NCBI RefSeq assembly: GCF_000746025.2
Contig: NZ_CP045798.1
Span: 2,489,001 to 2,553,000, forward strand
Length of the DNA stretch: 64,000 bases
Origin: Thermanaerosceptrum fracticalcis
Lineage (GTDB): Bacteria > Bacillota > Peptococcia > DRI-13
Direction of reading: 5' to 3'
Shown: positions 1 to 10,352 of the stretch, piece by piece
Position numbering within the stretch: the stretch's first letter is position 1
Layout: every line of letters begins with the position of its first letter
Made by a program: the position numbers and the translations under genes
Notes under the pieces: generated by a model
Database searches by the model: none
The model's input: only the letters and a program-made list of their open reading frames with translations
Told to the model about the DNA's origin: nothing

Positions 1-313
1 CGTCAATCATTACGGAAGTAAACCCTTCCCGGATGCATTTAATAACCTGATCAAAGCTTGTACCGTGGTCTAAATGCAGGGCTACGGGAATTTTGCTGTT
101 TTTGGCCGCAATGTTGACCAGCCCGACAATATAGTCTAACCCCGCATATTTGATGGCTCCCTGACTGGCCTGGATAATAACGGGTGCTTTTTCGGCCTCG
201 GCTGCAGCCACAATGGCCTGGACGATCTCCATGTTATTGCAGTTAAAGGCCCCCACAGCATATCCACCGGCTTCCGCCTTGTCTAATAATTCTTTTACCG
301 TTACAAGCGGCAT
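1..313 (-). CDS. fba: Class II fructose-bisphosphate aldolase, N-terminal part
   Basis: This is the first 104 codons of a gene that runs off the left edge. The product would cleave or form fructose-1,6-bisphosphate (DHAP plus GAP) in glycolysis and gluconeogenesis. The start is MPLVTVKELLDKAEAGGYAV, followed by GAFNCNNMEI and later ALHLDHGTSF; the HLDHG segment carries the His/Asp metal and catalytic residues typical of class II aldolases. The ATG at 313-311 follows a GGGAGG-type ribosome site. The next gene upstream (503-1168) is on the same strand but separated by a terminator and a 7-bp repeat array, so fba is probably transcribed separately. The family call is firm; the substrate subtype (FBP versus tagatose-BP) cannot be fixed from this part. 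Confidence 0.9.
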   Translation of the reverse strand, partial: MPLVTVKELLDKAEAGGYAVGAFNCNNMEIVQAIVAAAEAEKAPVIIQASQGAIKYAGLDYIVGLVNIAAKNSKIPVALHLDHGTSFDQVIKCIREGFTSVMID

Positions 314-334
314 GATACATGACCTCCCTTAAAT

Positions 335-388
335 TAGTTACTAGTTACTAGTTACTAGTTACTAGTTACTAGTTACTAGTTACTAGTA
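335..388. repeat. Perfect 7-bp tandem array (TAGTTAC)n
   Basis: About seven and a half uninterrupted copies of the heptamer TAGTTAC fill most of the gap in front of fba. Related but shorter arrays occur at 4311-4350 and 10308-10340. The period of seven is shared with other, sequence-unrelated arrays in this window. Confidence 0.93.
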
Positions 389-446
389 ATCTTATTAAAA
401 AGATATTTTAAAAGCACCTAAAAAATAATAAGAATTACACAAAGAA

Positions 447-497
447 AAAAGGCTTTCGTGTTTGCTTATTTTATGATAAGCAAAATCGCCTAGCCTT
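447..497 (-). terminator. Terminator after the 503-1168 gene
   Basis: Read on the minus strand, AAGGCT...GCTTAT forms a long stem with ATAAGC...AGCC and is followed by a run of six T. It begins right behind the stop codon of the zinc-finger gene and closes that unit before fba. Confidence 0.8.
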
Positions 498-502
498 AAA
501 CA

Positions 503-1168
503 CTATTTTCTCACACGACGCCGTTTTTTCAAGCGTTTATCATCCAGGTAACGGTAGGAATGGGCTTCCAAGTGGATACCCTCCATGTTTTGTATCCACT
601 GCAGATCTTTTACCGTCTCCGCAAACACAATTCCCACGGCATCACAGGAGGAACACGATAATTCAATCCTATCCGGGAAAACCTCCAGTTCCAGTTGAGC
701 CCCCCCGCAGCTGCAGGACATTCTCCCTTCCTCGGCCATGGTTCTTAAGAGTTCTAAAGCCTGAAACATCACATCAGAGTTCAAAAAATATTTATCATAG
801 CCCAGGTCCTCGGCCATCTCCCGAATGGACCTGTCTAGATTTTTTACACTTTTCATCACTAATTCTTTTGTGCCGATAAAACCTATTTCCACACCTGTTC
901 CCTCACAGGTGACGGTACGTACTTTCTGGTTCCATAATTCGTGGGCTTTAAGGGTGATGAGATGCTTGGTTTCACACATGACACACTCTATTTGAAGGCA
1001 ATAAATGTTTCTACTCTTTTTGGCGATGTTGATCAGTGTTGTACCGCACTCGCAAAGCACTTTTACGTTGGTGTTGCCGCTAAAATTGAAACGGGAAATG
1101 GCATAAAAGTCCATTTTGCCACAACCGGGGCAGCGTAAAGCCAACGTAGTCAGGGTAGAAACCAGCAT
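503..1168 (-). CDS. Cysteine-rich zinc-finger protein of unknown function
   Basis: A 221-residue protein that I do not recognise as a named family. It contains several Cys pairs: CPGCG near residue 14, CEC near 39, CVMC near 62, CSCGG near 152 and CSSC near 172. This suggests three rubredoxin/zinc-ribbon-like modules around a helical centre; the C-terminus is strongly basic (KRLKKRRRVRK). The ATG has an excellent ribosome site (GGAAGGAGGT, 7-8 nt spacing). It lies between a Spo0F-like regulator and fba on the same strand, which suggests a conserved regulatory or nucleic-acid-binding role, but no function should be assigned. Confidence 0.8.
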   Translation of the reverse strand: MLVSTLTTLALRCPGCGKMDFYAISRFNFSGNTNVKVLCECGTTLINIAKKSRNIYCLQIECVMCETKHLITLKAHELWNQKVRTVTCEGTGVEIGFIGTKELVMKSVKNLDRSIREMAEDLGYDKYFLNSDVMFQALELLRTMAEEGRMSCSCGGAQLELEVFPDRIELSCSSCDAVGIVFAETVKDLQWIQNMEGIHLEAHSYRYLDDKRLKKRRRVRK

Positions 1169-1231
1169 TTTTTATTACCTCCTTCCACAAAGTGTATTCT
1201 CCATTTTAAAGAAAAATCCTGCCACACCCCT

Positions 1232-1258
1232 GTCCAGGAAATTTATAATTTCCTGGAC
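1232..1258. promoter_or_regulatory. Perfect palindrome with 12-bp arms
   Basis: GTCCAGGAAATT and AATTTCCTGGAC are separated by three bases. It lies 64 bp upstream of the zinc-finger gene start and downstream of the Spo0F-like gene. No T-run follows on the minus strand, so it does not look like a terminator for the upstream gene; an operator site or small palindromic repeat is more likely. Confidence 0.5.
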
Positions 1259-1276
1259 TAAAAAAAATGCGGCTAC

Positions 1277-1470
1277 GCCGCTTCGAGTTCCGACTTCCGA
1301 CTTACGATTTCCGCTTACCGACATCCGACGAAGTTTATCGCTGCCCGCCACCCGCTGCCAGCTACCCGAAGATATACTGCTAATTCGGGTATCGGGAAGA
1401 GGGAAGCGTTTTTTCCTTAATCACTACCAACTACCAACTAACCTAATGCCAACTGCTAACTGGTTAGCAG
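1277..1470. repeat. Intergenic heptamer mosaic element
   Basis: The left part is a string of degenerate CCGACTT/CCGCTTA/CCGACAT heptamers. The middle is a CCCGC...ACCCGA segment facing TCGGG...CGGG. The right part is CTACCAA/CTAACCT heptamers that run into the Spo0F-like stop codon. A unit with the same module order recurs at 8691-8822 and 54088-54217, and in reverse at 12204-12370. Confidence 0.75.
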
Positions 1471-1850
1471 ATGTGTCCCCTCTCCTCTTTAAACGTTTCT
1501 TCCAGGATTCTCTGGATTTCTACCAGGCTAAAGGGTTTATTGAGCAAGCCGTCGGCGCCGTGGTTTTTTGCTTCTTCCAAAAGAAAGCTGTCATAAAAAC
1601 CCGTCATAAGAATGATTTTCAGATCTTCACTTATCTTTTTTAATCTCTCCGCTGTTTCAAAGCCGTTGAGACCGGGCATCTTCATATCCATAAGAACCAG
1701 TTTAAAGGATCCTTCCGTAAAAGCTTGCACAGCTTCTGCCCCTGAGGAAACAGTTTCCGCCTCATAACCCAGTTCCACCAGTACTTCTTTAAGTAATTTC
1801 CGAATACCTTCCTGATCGTCAACCACCAATACCTTGGCTGCCACAGGCAC
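1464..1850 (-). CDS. spo0F: Single-domain response regulator, Spo0F-like
   Basis: A 128-residue stand-alone CheY-type receiver with no output domain. Acidic pocket Asp11/Asp12, phosphoacceptor Asp55 (in LVLMDMKMPG), Thr83 and Lys105 are all present, so it should be phosphorylatable. In sporulating Firmicutes a receiver of this type next to fba is usually Spo0F, the phosphorelay intermediate feeding Spo0B/Spo0A. The GTG start has an AAAGGA site a few bases upstream. The length and the fba neighbourhood support Spo0F, but many Clostridia lack a full phosphorelay, so another single-domain regulator role is possible. Confidence 0.8.
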   Translation of the reverse strand: MPVAAKVLVVDDQEGIRKLLKEVLVELGYEAETVSSGAEAVQAFTEGSFKLVLMDMKMPGLNGFETAERLKKISEDLKIILMTGFYDSFLLEEAKNHGADGLLNKPFSLVEIQRILEETFKEERGHIC

Positions 1851-1998
1851 CCGTCCTTTCCCCTATTCACTTCGGGCAACGTTAAGTCCTAAATATTGTA
1901 ATTATCAATAAATTATACTTACAACATTCATTACAAAATTCCTCTTTTGCTAGGTCTAAAATGGGGGAAAATTTAAATTTTTATCGAAAATCCCACTG

Positions 1999-3204
1999 CT
2001 ACTTGACGGCAATTTCCTTTTCCCAGATGGCAGCGGAAGTAACCTTAACACTCTTTACTCTTCCCTCTTCCCGGTATACAACGGGCAAGGTAGGACGAAT
2101 AGCAGTACGACGGGCGGGAACGGTAGCCACTGTTCCCACCTCAATTCCCTTAAGGGTTGTCACATCAACCATACTTAGCTGCATGCCCACCTTGCCGATA
2201 ATAAGACCACGCCCCCCCGGAAAAATGACGGGCTGGCTTACCAGGGGATGCCCCAGGTAGTGCAGGACAAGCTTGGCTATGCCTTTCAGCAGATCTAAGA
2301 TATTGGCCGGTTTTTGGACAGGTTCCGTCTGGAGCCCATCCACAAAACCCAAAGGGAGCACGGCCACTTTAGTCTCCCTTTTTGCCTTGTATGTACGGCC
2401 ATACCCTACACTATGCCCGGCAGGAAGGGTGCGAAGATAAATTACTTTAGCTTTTAAGGACCAGGGATCTTTTAACTTAATCTTTTTTTCCAGTTCAGGA
2501 GCGGGATACTGCCCGTAAAGGAGAGTACCCACCCTCACCATATCCAGCTGCATATGGGGGAGATCCAATACCGCCGCACTGTTGGCCAGGTGTTTGATGG
2601 GTATGTTAATATTTTCTCTTGCCAAATTATCCAGGACATTCTTGAAAATGGCGTACTGCTCTTGTGCATAGCGCTTGTTTTTCCACATGGCTGTGGCCAG
2701 ATGGGAATAGATCCCTTCCAGGTATAGACCGGAAACTGCCGAAATTTCAGAAATAACCTGCAAGGCCTTCCGGGGCCAAACCCCCGTCCTTCCCATACCC
2801 GTTTCTACTTTTAGATGGACCTTGACAGTTCCGCCTCTCTGAGCCAGGCCGTCCTGCAGCCACCGGACAGATTCTCTGTTTCCTATTGTAGCCGTTAAGC
2901 AATAGTCAATAATGGTATTTACATCTTCTTTAAGAAAAGGCCCAAAAACCAGGATGGGTGCAGTAACTCCGGCTTCACGAAGCTCCTTCCCCTCTTCTAC
3001 CGTGGTCACACCCAGCATATCGATACCCAATTTCTCCAGGACCCGGGCAACTTCCACTGCTCCGTGCCCATAAGCATCAGCTTTCACCACGCCTAACATT
3101 TTTACAGGCCTGGGTACCAGTTCGCGAATCTGTTCGAAGTTATATTTGATAACATCCAGGTCAACCTCAACCCATCGTGCGCCAAGGTTGGAAATATCCA
3201 TCAA
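1999..3204 (-). CDS. alr: Alanine racemase
   Basis: A 401-residue PLP enzyme interconverting L- and D-alanine for peptidoglycan. The PLP lysine is Lys41 in VVKADAYGHG at the start of the N-terminal TIM barrel. The RVGTLLYGQYP segment (near residue 230) and SVGYGRTY (near residue 275) belong to the conserved substrate-binding and catalytic-Tyr region. The C-terminus holds the expected beta domain. It begins three bases after the stop codon of the FemX-like gene, so the two form a cell-wall operon. The length is slightly above the usual 370-390 residues. Confidence 0.95.
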   Translation of the reverse strand: MMDISNLGARWVEVDLDVIKYNFEQIRELVPRPVKMLGVVKADAYGHGAVEVARVLEKLGIDMLGVTTVEEGKELREAGVTAPILVFGPFLKEDVNTIIDYCLTATIGNRESVRWLQDGLAQRGGTVKVHLKVETGMGRTGVWPRKALQVISEISAVSGLYLEGIYSHLATAMWKNKRYAQEQYAIFKNVLDNLARENINIPIKHLANSAAVLDLPHMQLDMVRVGTLLYGQYPAPELEKKIKLKDPWSLKAKVIYLRTLPAGHSVGYGRTYKAKRETKVAVLPLGFVDGLQTEPVQKPANILDLLKGIAKLVLHYLGHPLVSQPVIFPGGRGLIIGKVGMQLSMVDVTTLKGIEVGTVATVPARRTAIRPTLPVVYREEGRVKSVKVTSAAIWEKEIAVK

Positions 3205-3207
3205 AAC

Positions 3208-4296
3208 CTACCTCTTTCCCCTTAGTTTTTTCTTCAGGTTAATCAGACGGCGAATGTTCTTCTGGTAAATGGGTTCCAGGGTTGTCCAGAGCCAGTAGTA
3301 AAAGGGTGAATAAACCAGGTCATATTCCCCTACGAATTCCGTATAGACCCCATTAAACCCTTTTTTAAATCTATAAAGCCCGTAAAGGGGATTATCCTCG
3401 CTCAAATGACCGGGAACACCGCGAAAATCGTATAAGGTGCAATTATTGGCTTTAGCCCATTTAATCATGGTCCACTGTAAAAGGTAATTGGGCATCACAT
3501 TCCGGTGGCTGTTGGAAGAGGCGCCGTAAATATACCAGGCTTTGTCCCCGAACAAGAAGGCCAAGGTACCTGCTATAGGCTTCCCTTCATAGTAAGCCAT
3601 AAAAAGCTTAAGGTAACCGGAGGGTACTAAGTAATCCCACAAATCTTCGAAATAACTATAAGAACGCACCAGGAACTTATCCCGTTCGGTAGTTTCTTTG
3701 AGAATTTCATAAAAGACGGGAAGGTCTTCTTTGGTGCAGTCTTCCTTGATCTCTACGCCCTTTTTTTGAGCAAGTCGGATATTATAACGGGTTTTCTGAT
3801 GAAAGTTGTTAAAGAGGGTCTCTTCATCAGGGGTAATATCCAAACGAAAAACAAATTTAGGCTGAACCCCTTCAAAGCCCTGGCCCTTTTCACTGTTTTT
3901 AAAGCCCCTGGAGTTTAGATACTTCTCGAAATCAGCATCTTCTTTAGGAATGTCGGGATCAATTTTAAGGAAAATGGCGCCATGGGCCTTGGCCAGTTTC
4001 CCTACTTCGGCAAACAGAAAGTCCATGAGCCCGTGATTATGTACATCCCCCACCGGGCCCCTGGGCGCGTAGAAAAAGGCCTTGTTAAGCCCTGGAATAA
4101 CCCTTTTCAGGAGACTGACAGCGGCCCGGGGTTCTCCATTTTCATCTTCGACAATCAGTCTTAAGGGCTGCCATTCTCCCCGCCCCTTAATCTCCCCCCA
4201 TTCATAAGACTGGAGAATATGCCCTTTGGGAGCCCGGGACACAAAATCATTAAAATATCTTTTCTCCTCAGGTTCGATTAATCTTGCCTGTAACAT
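3208..4296 (-). CDS. FemAB/FemX-type peptidoglycan bridge aminoacyltransferase
   Basis: A 362-residue protein of the FemABX family, which uses aminoacyl-tRNA to add an amino acid to the lipid II stem peptide. Family signatures include HILQSYEWGEIK near the N-terminus, RGPVGDV, FNNFHQKTRYNIRLAQKKGV at the start of the second GNAT-like half, and AWYIYGASSNSHRNVMPNYL. No long coiled-coil insertion is visible, which fits the shorter FemX-like branch rather than FemA/FemB. It is transcribed just ahead of alr. The added amino acid cannot be predicted. A (TAGTTAC)n array lies directly upstream. Confidence 0.88.
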   Translation of the reverse strand: MLQARLIEPEEKRYFNDFVSRAPKGHILQSYEWGEIKGRGEWQPLRLIVEDENGEPRAAVSLLKRVIPGLNKAFFYAPRGPVGDVHNHGLMDFLFAEVGKLAKAHGAIFLKIDPDIPKEDADFEKYLNSRGFKNSEKGQGFEGVQPKFVFRLDITPDEETLFNNFHQKTRYNIRLAQKKGVEIKEDCTKEDLPVFYEILKETTERDKFLVRSYSYFEDLWDYLVPSGYLKLFMAYYEGKPIAGTLAFLFGDKAWYIYGASSNSHRNVMPNYLLQWTMIKWAKANNCTLYDFRGVPGHLSEDNPLYGLYRFKKGFNGVYTEFVGEYDLVYSPFYYWLWTTLEPIYQKNIRRLINLKKKLRGKR

Positions 4297-4310
4297 GGCA
4301 ACCTCCTTTG

Positions 4311-4350
4311 TTAGTTACTAGTTACTAGTTACTAGTTATTAGTTACTAGT
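4311..4350. repeat. 7-bp tandem array (TAGTTAC)n
   Basis: About five copies of TAGTTAC, one with a TTATTAG variant, lie between the FemX-like start codon and the pyrG terminator. Same unit as the array at 335-388. Confidence 0.9.
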
Positions 4351-4425
4351 GGTTTTCAGCGGGACGCTGGTTACTAAATACTCATCATTACTGTTGGATC
4401 AGGTGGCTATTGATAGTATTTGGCA

Positions 4426-6093
<1,668 letters not shown>

Positions 6094-6149
6094 TCAAAGT
6101 TTATTTAAACATACCTTATAAATTCTATACTTACCCACTGCCCGAGTCA

Positions 6150-6320
6150 ACAGCAATTTGATTCCGATTTTCCGCTTTCCGACGTCCGACATCCGAAACT
6201 GTAACCAGAGTCCAGTGTCCAGCATCTGTATAAGTGACCAGAGTCCAGTGTCCAGAGTCCAGCACCTGTGTAAGTGACCAGAGCCCAGTGTCCGGAGTCC
6301 GGTTAATTTACTGGTCACCG
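6150..6320. repeat. Intergenic heptamer mosaic in the rpoE-pyrG gap
   Basis: Begins with TTCCGAT/TTTCCGC/TTTCCGA/CGTCCGA-type units, then switches to AGAGTCC/AGTGTCC/AGTGACC units in register of seven. The gap of about 330 bp holds this mosaic plus the rpoE terminator and a short AT-rich pyrG leader. Confidence 0.75.
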
Positions 6321-6351
6321 GTCACTGTAAAATGCCACCAACCATCAATAA

Positions 6352-6384
6352 TGAAAAAGAGCCGGAAAGGGTCCGGCCCTTATT
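6352..6384 (-). terminator. Terminator after rpoE
   Basis: On the minus strand GGGCCGGACCCTTTCCGGCTC is followed by five T. The stem overlaps the rpoE stop codon. Confidence 0.75.
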
Positions 6385-6778
6385 CTTCCCACTCATCCTC
6401 TTCATCATCCATGGGCATGATATCGTATTTTTCACTGTATTCACCGTCTTCATATTCTATTTCATCCTGCAAAGAGCGGCGGCGTACAGGTATAGCACGG
6501 GTACCAAATCCAGAAGGAGTAACACGACGCACAACTTTGGTCTGGGTCCATTCCCTCAGTCCCCAGTTACCTTGACCAAGATGAGCAAAACGGTTGTCGA
6601 GGTTAATCTGGGTATGAACTGCTGCCATAAGGCGAGGGTCATCCATGGGCAACCCTTTAATTGCGAAAATCTCCTGCATGAGTTCCCGAAGATTCCTGGG
6701 CTGCCCCCCTGATTTTAATAAATGATAGGCTATCTCAACTTCTGATAGAGCGGAATTAATATTTTTAACTTCTTCCAT
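6380..6778 (-). CDS. rpoE: DNA-directed RNA polymerase delta subunit
   Basis: A 132-residue protein. The N-terminal HARE-HTH domain (LSEVEIAYHLLKSGGQPRNL to about residue 75, with GNWGLREW) is followed by a linker and a strongly acidic tail ending DDEEDEWEE, the hallmark of Gram-positive delta. Delta displaces nucleic acids from RNA polymerase and sharpens promoter selectivity. The tail is shorter than in Bacillus (total about 170). It sits 31 bp after argS and before pyrG, as in many Firmicutes. Confidence 0.93.
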   Translation of the reverse strand: MEEVKNINSALSEVEIAYHLLKSGGQPRNLRELMQEIFAIKGLPMDDPRLMAAVHTQINLDNRFAHLGQGNWGLREWTQTKVVRRVTPSGFGTRAIPVRRRSLQDEIEYEDGEYSEKYDIMPMDDEEDEWEE

Positions 6779-6809
6779 TTGCTCACACCCCTTCTATTCC
6801 TTTTTTTCT

Positions 6810-8483
6810 TTACATTCTTTCCGGTGCACTTAGGCCCAGGAGATGGAGGACATTACGCAAGGTTATACGAGCCGCATCGACGAGACACAGGCGGGCTTTA
6901 CGCAATTCTTCGTCCTCCGTGAGCACGCGGCAGCTATTATAAAAGCTGTGAAACAACGAAGCAAGATCATGGGCATACCGGGCAATCCGGTGGGGCTCCA
7001 TATTCACCGCAGCGCCTACTATTTCTTCGGGCAGGTCGGCAATCTTGCGAATCAATTCAAGTTCCGCCTCTTCCTTTAGTAAAGTAAAATCCACATTCTC
7101 CACGGGAGGCAGCTCTGTGCCGCTGGCTTTCAGGATGCTGTTAATACGGGCATGGGCATATTGCACGTAATAAACCGGGTTTTCCGAGGACTCAGCTTTA
7201 GCCAGATCCAAATCAAAATCCAGATGACTGTCAGGGCTGCGCATGACAAAGAAGTAACGGGCGGCGTCTTTACCCACTTCATCCATTAACTCGCTCAGGG
7301 TAACATACTGCCCGCTTCTTTTGGACATACGCACAATTTCCCCACCACGGAAAAGGCGTACCAGCTGCATGAGGATGACATGGAGGCGGTCAGGGTCATA
7401 GCCTACCGCTTTTACAGCACCTTTCATCCTGGCCACATGACCGTGGTGGTCTGCCCCCCAGATGTTGATAACTTTTTGAAAGCCTCTCTCAAATTTATTC
7501 TTATGATAAGCAATATCTGCGGCAAAATAGGTGGGGATCCCGTTGGACCTGACAACTACTTCGTCCTTTTCGTCACCAAAAAGGGTAGACTTAAACCAGA
7601 GTGCCCCTTCCTTTTCGTAGATATACCCTTTTTCCTGGAGTTCCTTAATGGTTTTGGCAATTGCTCCGCTGTCATGGAGGGTTTGCTCACTGAACCAGAC
7701 ATCATATTCTACCCCGAAACGGGCTAAATCATTACGAATGGCACCGAGCTTCTCTTCCAGGGCTTTTTGAATGAGAAATTCCCTGCGTAAAGCCGAATCC
7801 ATAGAGAGATATTTGTCGCCGACTTCGGCAATGATGTTCTTTACTGTGGTGATGATATCTTCCCCGTGGTAGCCTTCTTCCGGGAAGGGTATATCCTCAC
7901 CCATTAACTGGAGATAACGTGCCTCCAGGGATTTGCCAAAATTTTCTATCTGGTTCCCGGCATCATTGATATAAAACTCCCGGGTCACATCAAAACCAGC
8001 GGCCTCCAAGAGATTACTTAAGGTATCCCCCAGGGCTGCTCCCCGGGCATTCCCCATATGTAATAATCCTGTGGGATTGGCGCTGACAAATTCAACCTGT
8101 ACCTTTTCCTTGTGGCCATATGTGGAATTGCCATAGGTTGTATCTTCTTTTATCACCTTAGGCATGACGGCATAAAGCCAGCCGGTACCCAGATGAAAGT
8201 TGATGAAGCCGGGGCCGGCAATCTCTATTCTATCAACCCAGGTAGCTTCTTTGGAAAAGTTAGCCACCAGGTGTTCAGCGATGACACGGGGAGGAAGTTT
8301 TGCTTGTTTAGTCAGGAGCATGGCAACATTAGTGGCAAAGTCACCATGGGCCTTTTCCCTGGGTACCTCCAGGACAAAATTCGGTATGGACTCAAAGGTA
8401 AGTGCACCTTTAGCACGTGCTTCTTCCAGGGCTTTTTCTATCTGGAGACGGATATTATGACGAACCTCAGCAACAATACTCAT
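6810..8483 (-). CDS. argS: Arginyl-tRNA synthetase
   Basis: A 557-residue class I synthetase charging tRNA-Arg. From the chosen start ([10 protein letters not shown]) it has the Arg-tRNA-synthetase N-terminal domain, then the HIGH-type motif HMGN at residues 142-145 in [14 protein letters not shown]. The KMSKS-type loop is [11 protein letters not shown], and a DALR anticodon-binding domain with [12 protein letters not shown] ends at APERM. The ATG at 8483 has a GGGAGA ribosome site at good distance; an in-frame upstream start at 8528 lacks one and would add 15 unconserved residues. A strong promoter sits about 175 bp upstream. Confidence 0.97.
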   Translation of the reverse strand: MSIVAEVRHNIRLQIEKALEEARAKGALTFESIPNFVLEVPREKAHGDFATNVAMLLTKQAKLPPRVIAEHLVANFSKEATWVDRIEIAGPGFINFHLGTGWLYAVMPKVIKEDTTYGNSTYGHKEKVQVEFVSANPTGLLHMGNARGAALGDTLSNLLEAAGFDVTREFYINDAGNQIENFGKSLEARYLQLMGEDIPFPEEGYHGEDIITTVKNIIAEVGDKYLSMDSALRREFLIQKALEEKLGAIRNDLARFGVEYDVWFSEQTLHDSGAIAKTIKELQEKGYIYEKEGALWFKSTLFGDEKDEVVVRSNGIPTYFAADIAYHKNKFERGFQKVINIWGADHHGHVARMKGAVKAVGYDPDRLHVILMQLVRLFRGGEIVRMSKRSGQYVTLSELMDEVGKDAARYFFVMRSPDSHLDFDLDLAKAESSENPVYYVQYAHARINSILKASGTELPPVENVDFTLLKEEAELELIRKIADLPEEIVGAAVNMEPHRIARYAHDLASLFHSFYNSCRVLTEDEELRKARLCLVDAARITLRNVLHLLGLSAPERM

Positions 8484-8656
8484 TCTCTCCCAATGTCCCT
8501 CCCAATCAGATTTCAAAATTAACAGCAACGAGTCACGAGCTCATCCCAATACTTAGTTTGTTATCACTGAGTTTTACATTGTCTACCAACAATTCATACT
8601 CTAGATTAATACTTCCCCCAACTTCTGTCAAGTTAGACTCCTTCTTAATTACCACA

Positions 8657-8686
8657 ATTATATGTTGCCTGCGGGAATGATGTCAA
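8657..8686 (-). promoter_or_regulatory. Sigma-A type promoter of argS-rpoE
   Basis: On the minus strand TTGACA (8686-8681), an 18-bp spacer and TATAAT (8662-8657) match the consensus exactly. The leader to the argS ATG is about 165 nt and holds no obvious T-box sequence. Confidence 0.8.
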
Positions 8687-8690
8687 CGCA

Positions 8691-8822
8691 ACCGGCGACT
8701 TCCGACATCCGATCACCGACTTCCGAATTCCGACAGTGATAGGAATGCTTCATAGATAATATTAATACTTCGGCTATCGGATTTCGGAAAGCGGGTATCG
8801 GAAAGCGTCCTTCTACTACCAA
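8691..8822. repeat. Intergenic heptamer mosaic between argS promoter and ypeB
   Basis: CCGACTT/CCGACAT/CCGAATT units on the left face TCGGATT/TCGGAAA/GCGGGTA units on the right across an AT-rich middle, then a CTACCAAACTAA tail. The halves are partly complementary, so the unit could fold into a long imperfect hairpin. Same module order as 1277-1470 and 54088-54217. Confidence 0.75.
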
Positions 8823-8834
8823 ACTAAATAACTC

Positions 8835-8860
8835 AAAAGCTCCGCTGAAGCGGAGCTTTT
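8835..8860. terminator. Terminator after ypeB
   Basis: AAAAGCTCCGCT / AGCGGAGCTTTT forms a 12-bp stem with a two-base loop, just downstream of the ypeB stop codon. Confidence 0.85.
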
Positions 8861-8862
8861 GC

Positions 8863-10227
8863 TTAGCCTTCTACATTAAAATCGAATTTAGGCGGCGGCG
8901 TAATCCGTACAATGGATTCCTCGCTGCCAGTGAGGGCGTTATAGAAAATAACAAACTTCTCCGTATCTATGGACCCCCGTACTTCCCAGGCAAGAATTTC
9001 TTTTCCCCAGGTATCGGCAATTAAGGCAGGACGGATTAATTCTACATTTAAATAGGAACTCACTTGTTTTTTCAACTGGGCTTCGCTGATACGCGGCGAC
9101 CCTAAATCCCTTTTTTTATGGTACATATAATAGGGTGTTCCTTCGTAGCCGATAATTTCGCCATTATCCAGGGCCACCTGTACTTTTACCTGGTCCGGGT
9201 AAAGAAGGATATCACCCTGCCGCGGCACAAAGGTATAAATGCCTGTCCCATCTCCCTGGTCCACTTCTACCAGGACCATATCGTTAAAACCATGGCTCTG
9301 CAAGAAACTTTTAGCATTACGTTCACCGGCGCTTAAATCCAGGGTCAAGTCACCCACGGTCTTCGGTTTCATGGCCCAGATGATGGTTCCGTCCAGTTTA
9401 CTGACATCGACATAAACAGGTACATTTTCGTTTTCCATGGGGGGGAACTCTATACCGAAGGTGGGAATATCCCCTACACCTTCGTAGCTGATTCTGGCCT
9501 GATGTTTGTCATCCGGGGAAAACCACCATTTTTGGGCAATATTCTGGGCCTCTGCCGCGCTGATATCCTGATTCCCTCTAACCTTTTTCACATCGGGCCT
9601 TACCCGGCTAAACTCTTCATCCAGGTTTAATTCCGGGTATTCCTCCATTTTTTTCTCCATAAGCTGGAAACCGTCAATAATCGTATTATCGACTAAGTCC
9701 CCATTAGCCTGTACCGCAGATACCTCCACCTGGGTCCAGCTCAGCTCTTGATCCAGGATTTGCGAAGCCACCTTTGCCAAATCCTCCCTTAAGACTTTGG
9801 CCCGGTTATAAAGCTGTTCCACTGTCTTCAGGTCTTTTTCCGTAAGCCCCGTTTGTCCCTGGGCTGTCCGGTTCAAAAGGGCGTAAGAAACATCCCCTGT
9901 ATCGGAAAGGAACTTTTCCGTTTTCGATAAGGGGACAAAGGCCAGGGGTAAGGCCCCCAGATCCTCTTGAGCGGCAAAGACCTGACGCCAGATAGTGGCC
10001 AAGCCTAAGATAGCCTGTTCCTTCGATGAACTGATGAGCGTCTGGGCCAATTGTCCAGCAATGGTATCAATATGCCAGCTCAATTCATGATAAGATTTCT
10101 GGTACAGACTCTCGGCCCGGTTCTGCAAATTCTGCCGTGCATGGTATTCACGATAACCCCAGTATCCTGTAGCCAACAAAGCTACCGTTAAGATGCCGGG
10201 CAAAACCCAGTAAAGCCATTTCCTCAT
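8863..10227 (-). CDS. ypeB: Spore germination protein YpeB
   Basis: A 454-residue protein with one N-terminal membrane anchor (KWLYWVLPGILTVALLATGYWGY), a helical middle and C-terminal PepSY-like repeats (for example ISAAEAQNIAQKWW and RISEAQLKKQVSSYLNVE). YpeB is required to place and stabilise the lytic enzyme SleB in the spore cortex region. The ATG at 10227 (MRKWLYW) is chosen because AGGGGGATTGAGG precedes it; a possible start nine codons earlier has no ribosome site. It follows sleB, reproducing the conserved sleB-ypeB operon, although a 125-bp gap with repeats separates them here. Confidence 0.93.
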   Translation of the reverse strand: MRKWLYWVLPGILTVALLATGYWGYREYHARQNLQNRAESLYQKSYHELSWHIDTIAGQLAQTLISSSKEQAILGLATIWRQVFAAQEDLGALPLAFVPLSKTEKFLSDTGDVSYALLNRTAQGQTGLTEKDLKTVEQLYNRAKVLREDLAKVASQILDQELSWTQVEVSAVQANGDLVDNTIIDGFQLMEKKMEEYPELNLDEEFSRVRPDVKKVRGNQDISAAEAQNIAQKWWFSPDDKHQARISYEGVGDIPTFGIEFPPMENENVPVYVDVSKLDGTIIWAMKPKTVGDLTLDLSAGERNAKSFLQSHGFNDMVLVEVDQGDGTGIYTFVPRQGDILLYPDQVKVQVALDNGEIIGYEGTPYYMYHKKRDLGSPRISEAQLKKQVSSYLNVELIRPALIADTWGKEILAWEVRGSIDTEKFVIFYNALTGSEESIVRITPPPKFDFNVEG

Positions 10228-10240
10228 CCTCAATCCCCCT

Positions 10241-10340
10241 TTTATTGGGGACATTCCTGTCCCTTTTCCGCTTTCCGCTTTCCGACTTCCGCCATCCGAC
10301 GAAAACCACTAGCAACTAGTAACTAATAACTAGTAACTAA
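10241..10340. repeat. Repeat cluster in the sleB-ypeB gap
   Basis: Contains a GGGGACATTCCTGTCCC palindrome (10247-10263), then TTTCCGC/TTTCCGA/CTTCCGC heptamers, then CTAGTAACTAATAACTAGTAACTAA heptamers. It combines the GGGGACA repeat family (also 44918-45038) with two heptamer modules. Confidence 0.7.
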
Positions 10341-10352
10341 ACTGCTGCGAAC

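Noticed and set aside
335-388. Possible CRISPR-like array in the TAGTTAC repeats
   Set aside because: Units are 7 bp with no spacers; it is a simple tandem repeat.
1116-1643. Plus-strand frame of 175 codons
   Set aside because: Runs through repeat DNA and antisense to the Spo0F-like gene; no ribosome site.
6094-6318. Open frame giving a repetitive protein
   Set aside because: It is a translation of the heptamer array with no ribosome site and no conserved features.
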